Below, in pieces: positions 38,331-49,989 of a DNA stretch of 64,000 nt (position 1 is the first letter of the stretch; each line of letters starts with the position of its first letter). The stretch covers positions 26,876,501 through 26,940,500 of the forward strand of contig CM062214.1 in NCBI GenBank assembly GCA_031216445.1, read 5' to 3'. Source of the stretch: Lateolabrax maculatus. Taxonomy: Eukaryota; Chordata; Actinopteri; Acropomatiformes; Lateolabracidae. The notes below the pieces were generated by a model. That model was given only the letters and a program-made list of their open reading frames with translations. It did not search any database and was not told the origin of the DNA. The translations under genes and the position numbers were made by a program.

Positions 38331-41300
38331 ACCAGGGGCAATCAATTATTAATGTCCTCATGGGTGAGTGTTATGTATATTATGGTTGACGAGAGGGATA
38401 ACGTGATGTAATACTCCCTCAAGCATAAATAAAGTGCCTTGAGTAGAAATGATAATAACAATGCAAGGCGGGTTGAGGAAGGGTCCATGTGTGGTGCTCC
38501 CCTCATCTGCATAAGAATCAGAGTTCTCCTCTCATCACTTTGTGTGGAAAACATGCTGTTGCCTCCGGCCATGCACAGAGATGAGGTGTAACATCAACGC
38601 ATAAGGAGGCCAATCTCAGTCCTATGTGCTCCCGTACTCACGCTGGGAGAGAAAACTCAGAGGCGATTTGATTGCTACACAAAGAGCATGAAACAACACC
38701 AAGGCCCAGAGATGCCTTTGAATTTAACGAATGTGGATGATCTTGAATTGGAATTGGTTTAAAAGTAGTAATTATTTCTGTTTTGTATATTTCTGTTCAT
38801 GGCACCCTGCGGCTAATGCATTTTGTATCACATCTGAAGCTTTAAATTTCCATGGCACTTTTGAGGAGCTTGTTATAACTCCTAGAGAGTAAATTAAATG
38901 TTCCTCTGGATGCCAAGGATGCAGATCAGACGGTCACTGGTTACGACTATATCTGGGAAAGGAGGAACCAGGCTTTCCCCTCTCTTACTAAATACTGCAC
39001 TTAGCCTTTGAGCAACCATACACTTCTATGTAAGGACTTGGTGTACATCGTAAAATGTTTTATAAAGGAGACTGAATCAGAGCATCGCGAAAGATCTGAA
39101 GACATAAATAAGGGGTACAACAATTAAAATTAATAATGACCTTTTACAATACATTTCCAACTGCTAAGTACTGTGAGCATTATGTTACACAAATGAAGCG
39201 AGTCATGACAGTTTAAGTAAATTGGGCAAAATTCCTGAACAATAGCTCAAGATTAAGTCCTTTTGAAGGTTTAAAACAAAATGTAATAATGCATATACTC
39301 TTTTTCTCTATAATTTGAAACTGGAGCAAAGGCATTGGTATGGTCGAAATTAAATAGAACATACAAAGTGTCATCCAACTGTATTGGGAGGCAAAACTAT
39401 TAAAAGCTGTACTGAACGGCCCCTCGAAGGCGGTGCAAAGAATCCTGAGGGGCCAAGACGCAGTAATCATACAGGGGATGTCTCTTCTCGGAGGCATCAT
39501 GGTGTTGCACTTGTTTGTACGTACAAGAATTGATGTACTTGTGGGAAAAATGCAGAAAAGAAGTCGACTGACACATTTAGATGGAAACAAAGAATGAAAC
39601 TTTATATATTTGTCAAAAGGGAAATTAAAAGATTGATTTCAATAGCAATACTCACATTGAACATTGTCATTTTACATCTATTCTTAAAGACTCCACTTTA
39701 AGACATTTATACAGAATAATATTAACCCTAATTACCCTTCAGGTGTTCCAGTCTCTGCGTGTTAACATCCAAGTTTTTCACAGCAGCTCCAGACTGAATG
39801 AACAGAAACTAAAGTTGAAAAATTAATTGTGCAATGTCACCCTACTCAAAGTGTTACAATTTTTGAGCGCGAATATTGAACTTGCACCCAAATTCTGATA
39901 AAATTCACATGAACATAATTTCATTGGGTTGATATACAATTTTTAATACACTTTTGATTCACTGTGAATTTCATTTATTCTTTGGAAGTGTCAATATTCA
40001 TCTTCCGATGGACCTGGTGCCAATCCATTCCACACAGTGTTTCAGCTCGCTGTTTGCTTTAAAGTGGTGAGAGCAGATGATGACAGTTGGGTGCATTACA
40101 CCGTGGGATGACTTTGGAAAAAAAATGACAGAAAGTGACAAGGCAACAGCCCACTGTAGCATTTGTCCTCCGCAAATGTTGCACTCCCCCTCTGAAGCAA
40201 TCGCCAACAAACAAGTCACTTTATTTTGACCTGTAATTGCAGCGCCTGTTGTTGGTCAAGCATTGTGATTTAGAAACTGCCAGAAAAGTTCCCAAAGTTT
40301 CAAGTGATTGATGAGTAGAGGAGGTAGGTGGAGAAGAACAAATCCACACATATCCCTGACCCCAACTACAAATGCTGAACGGGATCCAAACACAGAATTT
40401 AATGAAGAAAGATCAATTTCAATGAATTACAAATACTCATAGAGGATGATATGGCAACAGAGTCGAATTGGGACGATTAGACACCATTAACACGTAGCAT
40501 CTTCATACAGTAAGAAGCAGGCCCATGAAGACAGAAGATAGGACAGGATCCTCCAGAGTCGACACGCTGGTAGTGAAGAACATCCTACAACTGGATGCTG
40601 CAAACTCCATGGTCAAATCTCTTTAGGACTATCGAGCCATCATTTTATTAAAAAAAAAAATCATTAAAAAAATTTGATACTATTTATAGCCTGCACTTGA
40701 TTCCGTTAAAGCACCTCTTCATATATATAATTTCTTACTGATAGTGGTTGAGTCCGCCATTTCCTCTCTGGATTAAAATTGTCTACCTACACAGGCTGTT
40801 TCATTCACAGTTTGTATGATATTTTACGAAAAGTTAAACACAATTTTTAACCCTATCAAACACATGCAGTGGTTTCAGCACGGCTGCAGAGTCCATGGCA
40901 AGACTGTAACAACAATAGAAAACATTGCAGAAGTTTCGTAATATCTAAGAAACTAACAATCATATATATTCACTGAATGAAGATCATGAAAATGCAATAC
41001 ACATTTCTCACTAGAAAACATTATCAAAATGCATTTTAATGCCAAAACTAACTTAAAATTTTGCATCTGGACAAACATCATAGGCAAAAGTTGTTGACTA
41101 AAGCATAAGACTCCCTGTAGCTACAGAGTTTCATGCCTGAGATTCATTTTTACTGATGATCTGCAGAAAGGTACACTGATGTTGAAAGTACAGTAAGTTA
41201 CAAAAGCTGCCAGTATGCAACAGTATGTTGGTGTTATATGGTGTGTTGCTGACACATTTTGTGTACATTTTGTACTTACAGTCAATTTTTATTGGAGCCT

Positions 41301-43065
41301 TGGTTCATTCTGTCAACCACAGTTCTTTGTCTGTCTCCATGTTGTCTATTTCGGAGACAAGAAATATGTGTGAGGAGGATTTGCCACATGCTTTCCTGGG
41401 GGAAAAAAAATTATAAAGCCAGAACACCTAGATTAACGGCTGTGTCATCCCTGCAAGGTCGGGTTTTCGATGTTAGTTTGTAATCTTCTGAACTGACTGT
41501 CACAGCCTTTTGCCACAGAGTGCACAAATAATGCATTTAGAGAACGAGACGGGCTGCATGTCTCTGCAGGGACGCTGCACATGAGTGATATTAATGGAAA
41601 CCATTAAAGGAATCTTACATAGAAACACGACCCTTGGATGGGCAGCTGCAACTGGCACTGAGCGGGCCGGGTGTCACATTTCAGCCGGGCACAAGCACTT
41701 TTGTCTGTCGGGTAGAGAGAGGGTGAATGAGCACAACAAATTCTTGTGCCACATTAAATGTCGCCTCTCGGCTTTGCCAGGGTGACCTCTGTGGCCAATT
41801 ATAGGGGAGGCTAATGCTTTGGCTGACATATCTATTTGAATGGATGAGATGTTTTTCTCATTCGCTGACACAGGAGATCACACGCCTATTATCATCACAA
41901 TGGCCGTATACACAAGCTTATGTAAATGCCTCCTCACGCAGTAGTGACTGTCAGGCCTGCCGCATATTAGCTTTGTGTTTGGAAGAATGGCGAGTGTGGA
42001 GAGAATAGGAGGGATAAATTCAGGGTTGCTTGGATATCAGTGTCTGAGCTGTGAAGGCTACGCACCCAAAGATAACAAAGCCTTTTTTCCAGTGGTGTAT
42101 AATAATATTTAATTAGTTAATTTGAACTGATTTTGCATCCGCATTGAGGTGCTAAGGGCATTATAGCTCTCAGGGCATTAGCTCTGACAGCAAAGTCATC
42201 AATTAATTTGACATTTGAGGCCAGAGGATCAAGAGATATTGAGACTCTCAACTGATAATGAACTACTGTAGTGCTAATGTAATCAATTTTACCTTGATCA
42301 AATCAATTCCCAAAGTCTAAAAGGCTAAATTCGAACATGTTCCCAGTGTCATACAAGAAGCGAGAGGCTCCCTGTTTGTCCCACGTGTCCTCCAGGCTCG
42401 CCTATCCACTTTCACCAGGCTGAGAGCACCTTGTGGACTGAAGTAGGGCAAGCACATGGGCCCGAGGCTCAGAAAGAAATGGAAAACAGCAGCCTGGCTG
42501 CATATCGGACTGGGCAAATAATGCAGCTGGTCTAACTGACTCCCCGAGGAAACGACCCTTAATTAGGCCCCTTCATGTTCATCCGTGCCAGCACCTGAAG
42601 AAAAGGCAGGGAAGAAAAGGCTCCTCTGGGGTTTCGGAGGCGCTGGCAGAGATTTTATCTGTAGGGCCATTCTGTGACTCCATTTGTGTTGGCTGGCGAT
42701 ATCCTCTGCTGCCTGCTTCATTGTTTCTCTGGATGAAGTGGACTTCCTCATCAGGCCCCAATTAGCTGCATGCATGGTGAAGGAGTGGATAGTCAGGAAT
42801 TAGGAATAGTCAGAAACGTGTGCGCGACTCAGAAGTGTTGTGTGTCAACACCGTGTGGCTGTGTTGTGTGCATTGAGGCTGTGAGCTGCTGTCAGGAGTC
42901 ACCCCGTCTGGGGGGAAGTCAACTGATTTGCCTCCTGCTCTCCGATGTTTGATCCCACTGCTTGCTCAGCCGTGAGCTTGTTTGGTAACCTTTGACATGC
43001 AGATGATAGGACCACATTGATGAGAGCGCACACATGACAGGTGTTTACAGACTTTGAATGTAAAC

Positions 43066-43068
<3 letters not shown>

Positions 43069-43097
<29 letters not shown>
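43069..43097. repeat. (AC)n microsatellite
   Basis: About 29 bases of AC repeats. It gives the valine/cysteine run of a spurious minus-strand frame. Confidence 0.95.
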
Positions 43098-43101
<4 letters not shown>

Positions 43102-44465
43102 CATGTACATCCTTATATATACAGCCTGCAGTGTTCATTTGTGCATGATTTTTGCCTTGTTTATGGTGAAAGTTGAGTCTGTGGCTGCATCCGTGGAGAG
43201 CAGAGCACAGCGTTTTCATTCCCAGTTCGTCCAAACACTCCTCTCCAGGCCTCCACCTTGATTAGAGCACAATCCAAGAGCCCGCAGAGAGGGGGGGGCA
43301 AACGAGGGATGTCAAAAGACTGACTGCCATGCTTGTACGTACACACCGAGGCAATTGTCTCTCTCTTTCTGTGTGCCCTTAAAGAGCCCTCGGTATCCAA
43401 AGGCACAAGTCCAGTCCTATTTGCCACCTTTCATTCTGTCAAGTGGCGGCCCTTCTTTTTTTAATGACCCCTCACGCTGCGCCTCCACTTCTTTGAAAAG
43501 TTCAATCCGGCTCCCCTCATGCACTGTCAACTAGTCTCTGGCTGTGATAATTGAAGCCCCTCATCTTTTGAGATGGGCTAATTTGCTGTCTTTGTACCAT
43601 TTGTTCTCTTCCCTTTTCAGGACATTATTCGCTCCACCTGCCATACTTTAGGATTCCTTGATGTCCCACAGCCCTCGCTGCCCTTCATCTGGACAGCTCT
43701 GACAGTGACGTGCCACCACTACTGTCGCCTACTGCCCTCTGCTGGCCTCCTCGGGTGTTGCATTGGTTTTCAACACCAAGCAGAGCCTTGCTATGAGCAG
43801 GAGATTAAATGTAATGGTTGATTTAGCAGTAATAGTTTGGCTTCCACTTGGTTGTAATCTTGAATGCCGTCATCTCGTAAGTTTGTCCGTGTACCTCCTT
43901 ATTGACAACCCTGTGAGCGACAGAAAAAGAAAGCAATAATTTGGCAGATTCTCAAAAGGGGGCGAGTGGCTAGTGATGTCGCAGGTGTCACTCTCACACA
44001 GTTTGGTGTGGTTTGTCACCCGGGTTTGGCTCCAGTTGGCTCATTTCTCTTCATATTATCACACTCAGCAGTTCTGTGAGCTGTGGTGGATGAGTAGGCA
44101 AACTCGCTTAGTGCAAGTTGGCGTTTTTTACACCAAAGTCCTCTACGGGGACCGAGCGAAGAGGCTAGACTCGCGCCCCCTCGAGATCTCAAGCTCCATA
44201 AACTTCAGACTAGCACGCAATAACAAAGAAATAGACTCATCCTAATACTACATTGGGTTTGCAGAGACCAAGTCCACTGCAATCATTTCCGTGTTGTGTG
44301 TCACCATTTTGAAAATGAGCGGCTTAAAATAGCTCCAACCATTTTGGATTTGGCTACCGTCAGTGAAGGGGAGGATGTGCTGCAGCTGGCATAAAGGTTT
44401 CCGACAGTGACTATTGAGCCGCCCCGGATACGTGTGTGCACACATACACACTTGTACCCAAAGAC

Positions 44466-44466
44466 A

Positions 44467-44493
<27 letters not shown>
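44466..44493. repeat. (AC)n microsatellite
   Basis: About 28 bases of AC repeats in non-coding sequence, followed by GACACAC. Confidence 0.95.
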
Positions 44494-44498
<5 letters not shown>

Positions 44499-45748
44499 AC
44501 TTATCCTCACAACTTGGCAGGCCTGCCCACAGACCTGGCCAGGGAATGCAGGCCAGAGAATGACTTTGCTTGTCTGTGTCAGCAGCAGCCCCCCAGCACA
44601 GAGGTGGGGGATGAAGCTGGGACTGCTACTATACTTTGCTTGAGTGCTACTAATAAGAACAGGAAGCCCAGATAAAGGGCTCTCTTTCATGCTGTACCCA
44701 CAGCCATAATGAGGCCTGGCATCTGATGGATTACCCAGACTTATTTTGCAAAGGCTGCCTCATTTTTCCAGTCGCCCTCCGCTACCCTCAGCTCTCCCAG
44801 TCAGTTGAACAAAGGCCAGGCTTTTTAGTGCCTTAATGCTTTCACCGCACAGCCGTCACGTGTGTCTGTACTTTGTATCTCCCGCTCATTAATTGTTCGG
44901 CGATAAGTCTGACATGATTTCCTTGGAGCTATAGAAGAAACTGTAAGAGCGGCTCGGTGAGGATACCGGACGGAACAGCCCTCTTTAGTCAAAATAATGA
45001 CTAGCTATACATTTCCAGGAAATGTCATGTAAAGCAAATGTTCTCAATTGGGAGATGTTTTAAATAACTGCTGCCCAGAGATGAGGACACAGATCAACAC
45101 GATGTCATCTCCAGGCTAACCGTTAACATGATCTTTCACTGAGCATTGCGTTTATCAGTCCTTCTAGAAAAATGAAACATGTTCGTTGGGTTTGGTATCC
45201 ATATTCTAAGATAAATGTGCACCTGCTATATTGCTTACTATTGCTGTTATTACAGACTTACTGAGCTACCTGCGGCCACTCGATTCATCACCATGGGCTG
45301 GCTTCATTGTAGAGCTGGTGACATTTAGCCCATGATCATTATGGTGTTTTTTCTTTGTTGAAGGCAGCTAAAATTAATATTAGATCTTTTTTATTTACCA
45401 TCCTTATTTAGTTGATTATGACTATGTTCCGATGCTGGATTTTTAGTTTATTTATTACAAATGTCCATGTGATTCTGAATGAGGTGCAGCTTAGTCCTGA
45501 GAGTTTGGTTCTTTCCTGAGTAGCAAAATAAATTGATTACCTTCCCTAAAATCTCGGACATAGTTTCCGCGGTTCCGTGTCCGCGGACGTGCAAGCGGTT
45601 CCACTCATACTACAATCGAAGGTCCACGTCGGTCTGGCGTTCCATGCGCGTTTCCTGATCCACACTTTCCAGCTATTGGCGGTAATGCACCATAACGCTA
45701 AGAAGAGAAGGGAGAGCTCCTGTGTGAGAGAAAATATAATGAATTATG

Positions 45749-45774
45749 CTGATAACTGATAACTGATAACTGAT
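45749..45774. repeat. Short CTGATAA heptamer tandem repeat
   Basis: Three copies of CTGATAA plus a partial fourth, directly left of the dispersed repeat that starts near 45775. Confidence 0.9.
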
Positions 45775-46165
45775 TTTTGCCACTTGGGGGTAGCGAAAAA
45801 CAAGTTGTAAACTCAATGTTGAACTGATATGGCAAACTTTTGCTTATTTACACATCCAGTGTTTCTGGACACCTGCCGTAAGTCCAATATTTATTCTTCT
45901 TTTAGCTCTGTCTTTGGTCTCCGCCATCTTCTGTAGGAAATATCTGGCTCTTTAGATGCTAAATGCTCCTTTATGTCTGACATTTGGAGCTGAGCAGGTA
46001 GTGTTCATTTGGGTTTTAGAGCTTATTTTTGCTGAAAACAGCTTCCTGCTACTACGAGACTGGTGAGAGTGAAGTCAGCTAAACAACGAGCTAAAAACTA
46101 TAAAGCTCCGTAAAGCCGAGGGAATCTGCAGATTCTCTGCAGGTTCATCAATACAGGAGACCCCT
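45775..46165 (+). repeat. Teleost dispersed repeat, forward copy
   Basis: Ordered words TTTGCCACTTGGGGGTAGCG, TATTTACACATCCAGTGTTT, CTGGACACCTGCCGTAAGTC, CAATATTTATTCTTCTTTTA, GGAAATATCTGGCTCTTTAG and TGCTGAAAACAGCTTCCTGC. The reverse complement of 47775-47935 shows the same order with substitutions. The family is known to me from many teleosts but its class is not. CG-rich sequence just upstream (45555-45665) may be part of it or of another element. Confidence 0.75.
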
Positions 46166-46169
46166 TTCA

Positions 46170-47770
46170 CATTGTCGTTTGATACATTTTCATTGTAAAA
46201 ATATTGATTATAGCTTATAGCTAAACAGGAATTTTGGCTTCATTGTTGGTTTAAGTAATATATTAGTCATTTGACTAATCTGAAGGCATATTTCTTCCAG
46301 TCTTTACACTAAGGTAGTTTGGGGTGTACAGGAGGGTAAATGCAATGTTCATAAGCATGTTCACAGGAATTAATTGTGAAAAATGTGTTGCTACATGGTA
46401 GAAGGAAAAGAGTGCTTACACAATGAATCATCGTCATTACTAATTCAATTAAAAAGAGGCATTCAAAAGAAACAATCATTTGAGGTCCTCAAAGAGCTTA
46501 TTAGATGGAAAAAAAGGCCTGTGAAGGACTGCTCACCTCTGAAAGTCTTCTGTGATCAGCAGAAAGTGAAACACCGGCTGGGTCCTCGGTCTTGCACGAG
46601 TCTGGTCCCTGTGTTTCTGCGTGAATGTGTCTTTTTCTTTTGCGTTTGTGCATGTGTGTGTCGGGTCTATTGAAGTCGACTCTGTGTTCTCTCCCTGGTG
46701 CCTCCTGGTCCTCGGCCAAAGCCAGAGCTCTGTAACAGGAGATAAAGCTCGTCTGTTACCAAGACAGGAGGAAATGGAGCTTGGCCCTTTGGAGAGGGCC
46801 ACTCACAACTGTATTTACATCATTTTTCAGGGGAGCTGGGCCGCGCTGTTCTCGTGTGTGCTCATCAGTGAAGTGTCGTGTCTGCACAGAGAGAGCTGTG
46901 GTTTGTTTAGAGAGCTCTCCCTATAGGCATAAACAAAAAAAGAGGGGCTGCCTTTTAATTGCGGGGGTAATTTATCGCCTGACTTGCTAATTAAATTGCG
47001 CCTTCAACCAGCCTGCCTAACATCATGACTGCACAAAGCCAGCATTCGAGAAGGCGTGGAGTGGAAGACTTTGCCGGAGGCGGGAAGAAACGAGGTGGGG
47101 GGGGAGAAAGGAGAGCTACTGAAGGGAAGACGGGTGGAGGGAGAGACAATGGTAAGCCTGGCAGCGAGGTCGAAGGGAAGGAGAGGGAAAAGGGAAAGAG
47201 ATGTGAGGGAGGCTGAAACAAACGCCCTGCTGCATGCAGACTCTGATCCCCCCTGTTGTAATGCCACAAGTTACAGAAGGCGAATGTGTTCACATGCACA
47301 GGTGAGCTCCAATTAGTTAAACAAGGCTCAAGAAGAAGGCGCTCTAATGGCACAAGTTGGAAGTCACATTCCCCTGAAACTCGCATCAGGTTCAGATATT
47401 TCTGCTCTATTTAATCTTCCTTCAATTTATTATGTTTATTATATATTATGTGTCTATTTTTAATGTGTAATTGTATTTATTCTGGGCTTTATTTGAGGTA
47501 TTAATTATTGTTTAAAGCTGCTATAATTGATATTTTTATGTATTAACAATGGATCAAATAACTATTTGTAATGTAAAGAATCACCTGACTGAGTTTTCCT
47601 CATGTCTCCTGAACATTATATCGTCTTTTTACTCTTTTAAGATCTTAACCGCTCTCCTCAGCATCACTGTCAAATGCATGAGGCAGTTGTTTTCAGGGCA
47701 GATATTTTCAGAAACCCACTGTACGCCACCTGCCCAGCACTATCCACCTGCCCACCGGGACACAGGTAAC
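46170..47770. other. Intergenic between inverted repeat copies, nothing assignable
   Basis: The open frame at 46383-46673 and others here (46621-46926, 46991-47386) have no recognisable domain. A GA-rich stretch at 47085-47215 produces open frames on both strands. No gene is called. Confidence 0.4.
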
Positions 47771-47774
47771 TAAT

Positions 47775-47935
47775 TGGTGAACATAGTTGAGCATTTAGCA
47801 GCTAAAGAGCCAGATATTTCCCTCAGGAGTTGGTGGAGACCAGAGCAGAGAAAAAAGAAGAGTGAATATTGGACTTACATTCATCAGGTGGCCAGAAACA
47901 CGACTCTGAAGGAATGCTTGGACGTGTAAATAACG
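47775..47935 (-). repeat. Teleost dispersed repeat, inverted partial copy
   Basis: The reverse complement gives TTATTTACACGTCCAAGCAT, GTTTCTGGCCACCTGATGAA, GTAAGTCCAATATTCACTCT and GGAAATATCTGGCTCTTTAG, colinear with the forward copy at 45775-46165. Only the middle of the element is present. Confidence 0.75.
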
Positions 47936-47939
47936 CTAC

Positions 47940-49330
47940 ACATTAAGTTAACAGAGAGACAACCATGGTGAAAAGTTTTAAAGGGAAACTAATGGAGTTT
48001 TTTCAGTTGTGTTCACGTGGTGCAAAATCTGAAGGTGAAGAATCCACATTGAGTCCTCCGGGTTCACGTAAAGCAGATGAAGTATGTGAACAATTCTGCT
48101 TGTGTTGCAGCCAGTTGTCGATACTACATGATGGTAAAAAGCAAGAACATAACAAGCCAAAAAGCCAGGTTTGAGATGTACGCTGATGCTGAACCTCATG
48201 AACTGGAAACGCACACGTACACTGTACACATATGTGTGCAGATCTGAGTCCGTGTCTGTGTGTTGGCCGTACATCAAACTGTGTCACATGCATTTCAGCG
48301 TGTTTGTTGTGTGACCAGGTCAGGCGGTAAAAAAGACATGTCTTTCTGTCCCATGCCCATCACGTACTTTAAAGAGACATGATGGACATGTACAACTATT
48401 CCCTGGAGCCACAAGTATGTTTGCCTTTGCTGCAGGAGTACAAATGCATACAACACTTCCAAGTGCAGATACATGTTTGACAAAAGTACACAGCTGGTGA
48501 CCTTGCCAATATTCCCCAACCAACCTTTCCATCACCGTCACCCAAGGGAGAGAAGTAGGTGAGGACATCCACAAGTTACACGCTGAGCACATTTATTTAC
48601 ACGGCCGCATGTTGCAGCTGTGATCGCATGCCATCATGCAGGAAAATACTCCACTGCAACAGATCAGTTCATGCTGTTCGATAGAATGCACACACGAATA
48701 CACACCGATGCAAAATGCATCGTTAATGTAATCGTGTGTTTGATCCAACATGACACCCATGACTGGAATTTGTCACAGCCACAATGAGCAGCTTGTTGCT
48801 ACACACGTAAATAATTAGTTTCTCCGTGGAAGTCATGAATTTATTAAACTAAAACTGTTTCATGCTAGTCCATTTCCAAGAGATGTGCTTGTATAATTAA
48901 GAAGAAATCCAATTATCGAAAGGTAAGACACTGACTGCATTTTAACAGTGGTATTATGACTTACTTTTGTCCAGCTCATGTTCTTTTTTTTGAAATTACT
49001 AATAAAAAAATATAAAGTGAAATTCGTTTTTGTCAGTTCTTCGTTTTATGGACATTATTCAGACTAAAAAGATAAATAAATGTTTTTTTTTCTGTTGCTT
49101 CTAGCAGTTCAACAGGTTTGAATGTCCACATCTTTATTTTAATTTTCTAATTTTACACAATAAGACACAACTACCTTGAATTTACTTGTCAAGTTTACAT
49201 TGTTGATGACCTGTTGTTGGGCTAGCTGAAATTTAAGCACCACAAAATTACATTTTGTTTAATGTAATTACCACACAACAAACGTAGTGTTTGTTGTTGT
49301 ACTGTACACAGTGCATAGAGAAGGGGGAAA
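47940..49330. other. Intergenic, nothing recognised
   Basis: Non-coding DNA. Short frames at 47965-48592 on both strands show no domain or splice context. Confidence 0.45.
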
Positions 49331-49339
49331 CTGGGGGGT

Positions 49340-49985
49340 CCACAGGAGCCCAGCAGCTCATGTTTGCCCCGCGGACCCCGAGCAGGTTAATCCAGCCATG
49401 GATCACTGAACGTCTGTGTTATCATGTTTTGTCTTTCTTGTTTTAAAATGACTCTCCTGCATTCAGTCAGCTCACTGGATCTTGTACACAAGGAATTTGA
49501 CTCTGTCTATGCCGTTGCTCTCAACCTACATACACAGAAATAAGATAAGCAAACAAAAAACAAGGACAACAAGGTAAACATAAACATTTAACTGCTATGT
49601 ACAAATATACAAATAAATATATATACAAAGAATATATATGAACATAAACACAACAACAATGACAATGAAATGGAGAAAAAGTGCAAAATGCCTGGATAAA
49701 TATGGAGAGATTGTCACAGGATACTTTATATACGTGAGGTAAGTGGATATATTTATAAAATATGTATATATAGATATCTATATATATATGTATATATGAT
49801 TATATGATTGAGTGTTGATCAGAGTGACGGCCTGTGGGAAGAAGCTGCTCTGGTGTCTGGTAGTTTTTGCTCTCAGTGCTCTGTAGCCTATCAGAGGGGA
49901 GGAGTTGGAACAGGTTGTGTCCAGGGTGTGTTGGTCTGCAGGGATGTTTCCTGACTCTGGAGATGTACAGGTCCTGGATGGACTT
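49340..49985 (+). repeat. Teleost dispersed repeat with internal AT-rich tract
   Basis: The right part has AGTGACGGCCTGTGGGAAGA, AGCTGCTCTGGTGTCTGGTA, CAGTGCTCTGTAGCCTATCA, GGAGTTGGAACAGGTTGTGT and TGTACAGGTCCTGGATGGAC. The left part has CTGGATCTTGTACACAAGGA, then an A-rich, TATA-rich middle. I know this arrangement as a common repeat in fish genomes. The open frame from 49867 lies inside it and is not a gene. Confidence 0.7.
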
Positions 49986-49989
49986 AAAT

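Larger units (their letters stand above)
38335..45535. other. Long intergenic stretch with possible regulatory block
   Basis: No gene recognised. The block at 41580-42310 is of mixed composition, poor in repeats, and contains TAATTA (42110) and several ATTAAT/CAATTA words. It resembles conserved non-coding DNA, but only alignment could show that. Two CA microsatellites (43069-43097 and 44466-44493) occur. A possible acceptor CCCTTTTCAG at 43620 opens a short frame with no donor or known product. Confidence 0.4.

Noticed and set aside
43621..43700. Possible exon after CCCTTTTCAG
   Set aside because: No credible donor or known product; the following CTGCCCTCTGCTGGC word is common in fish repeats.
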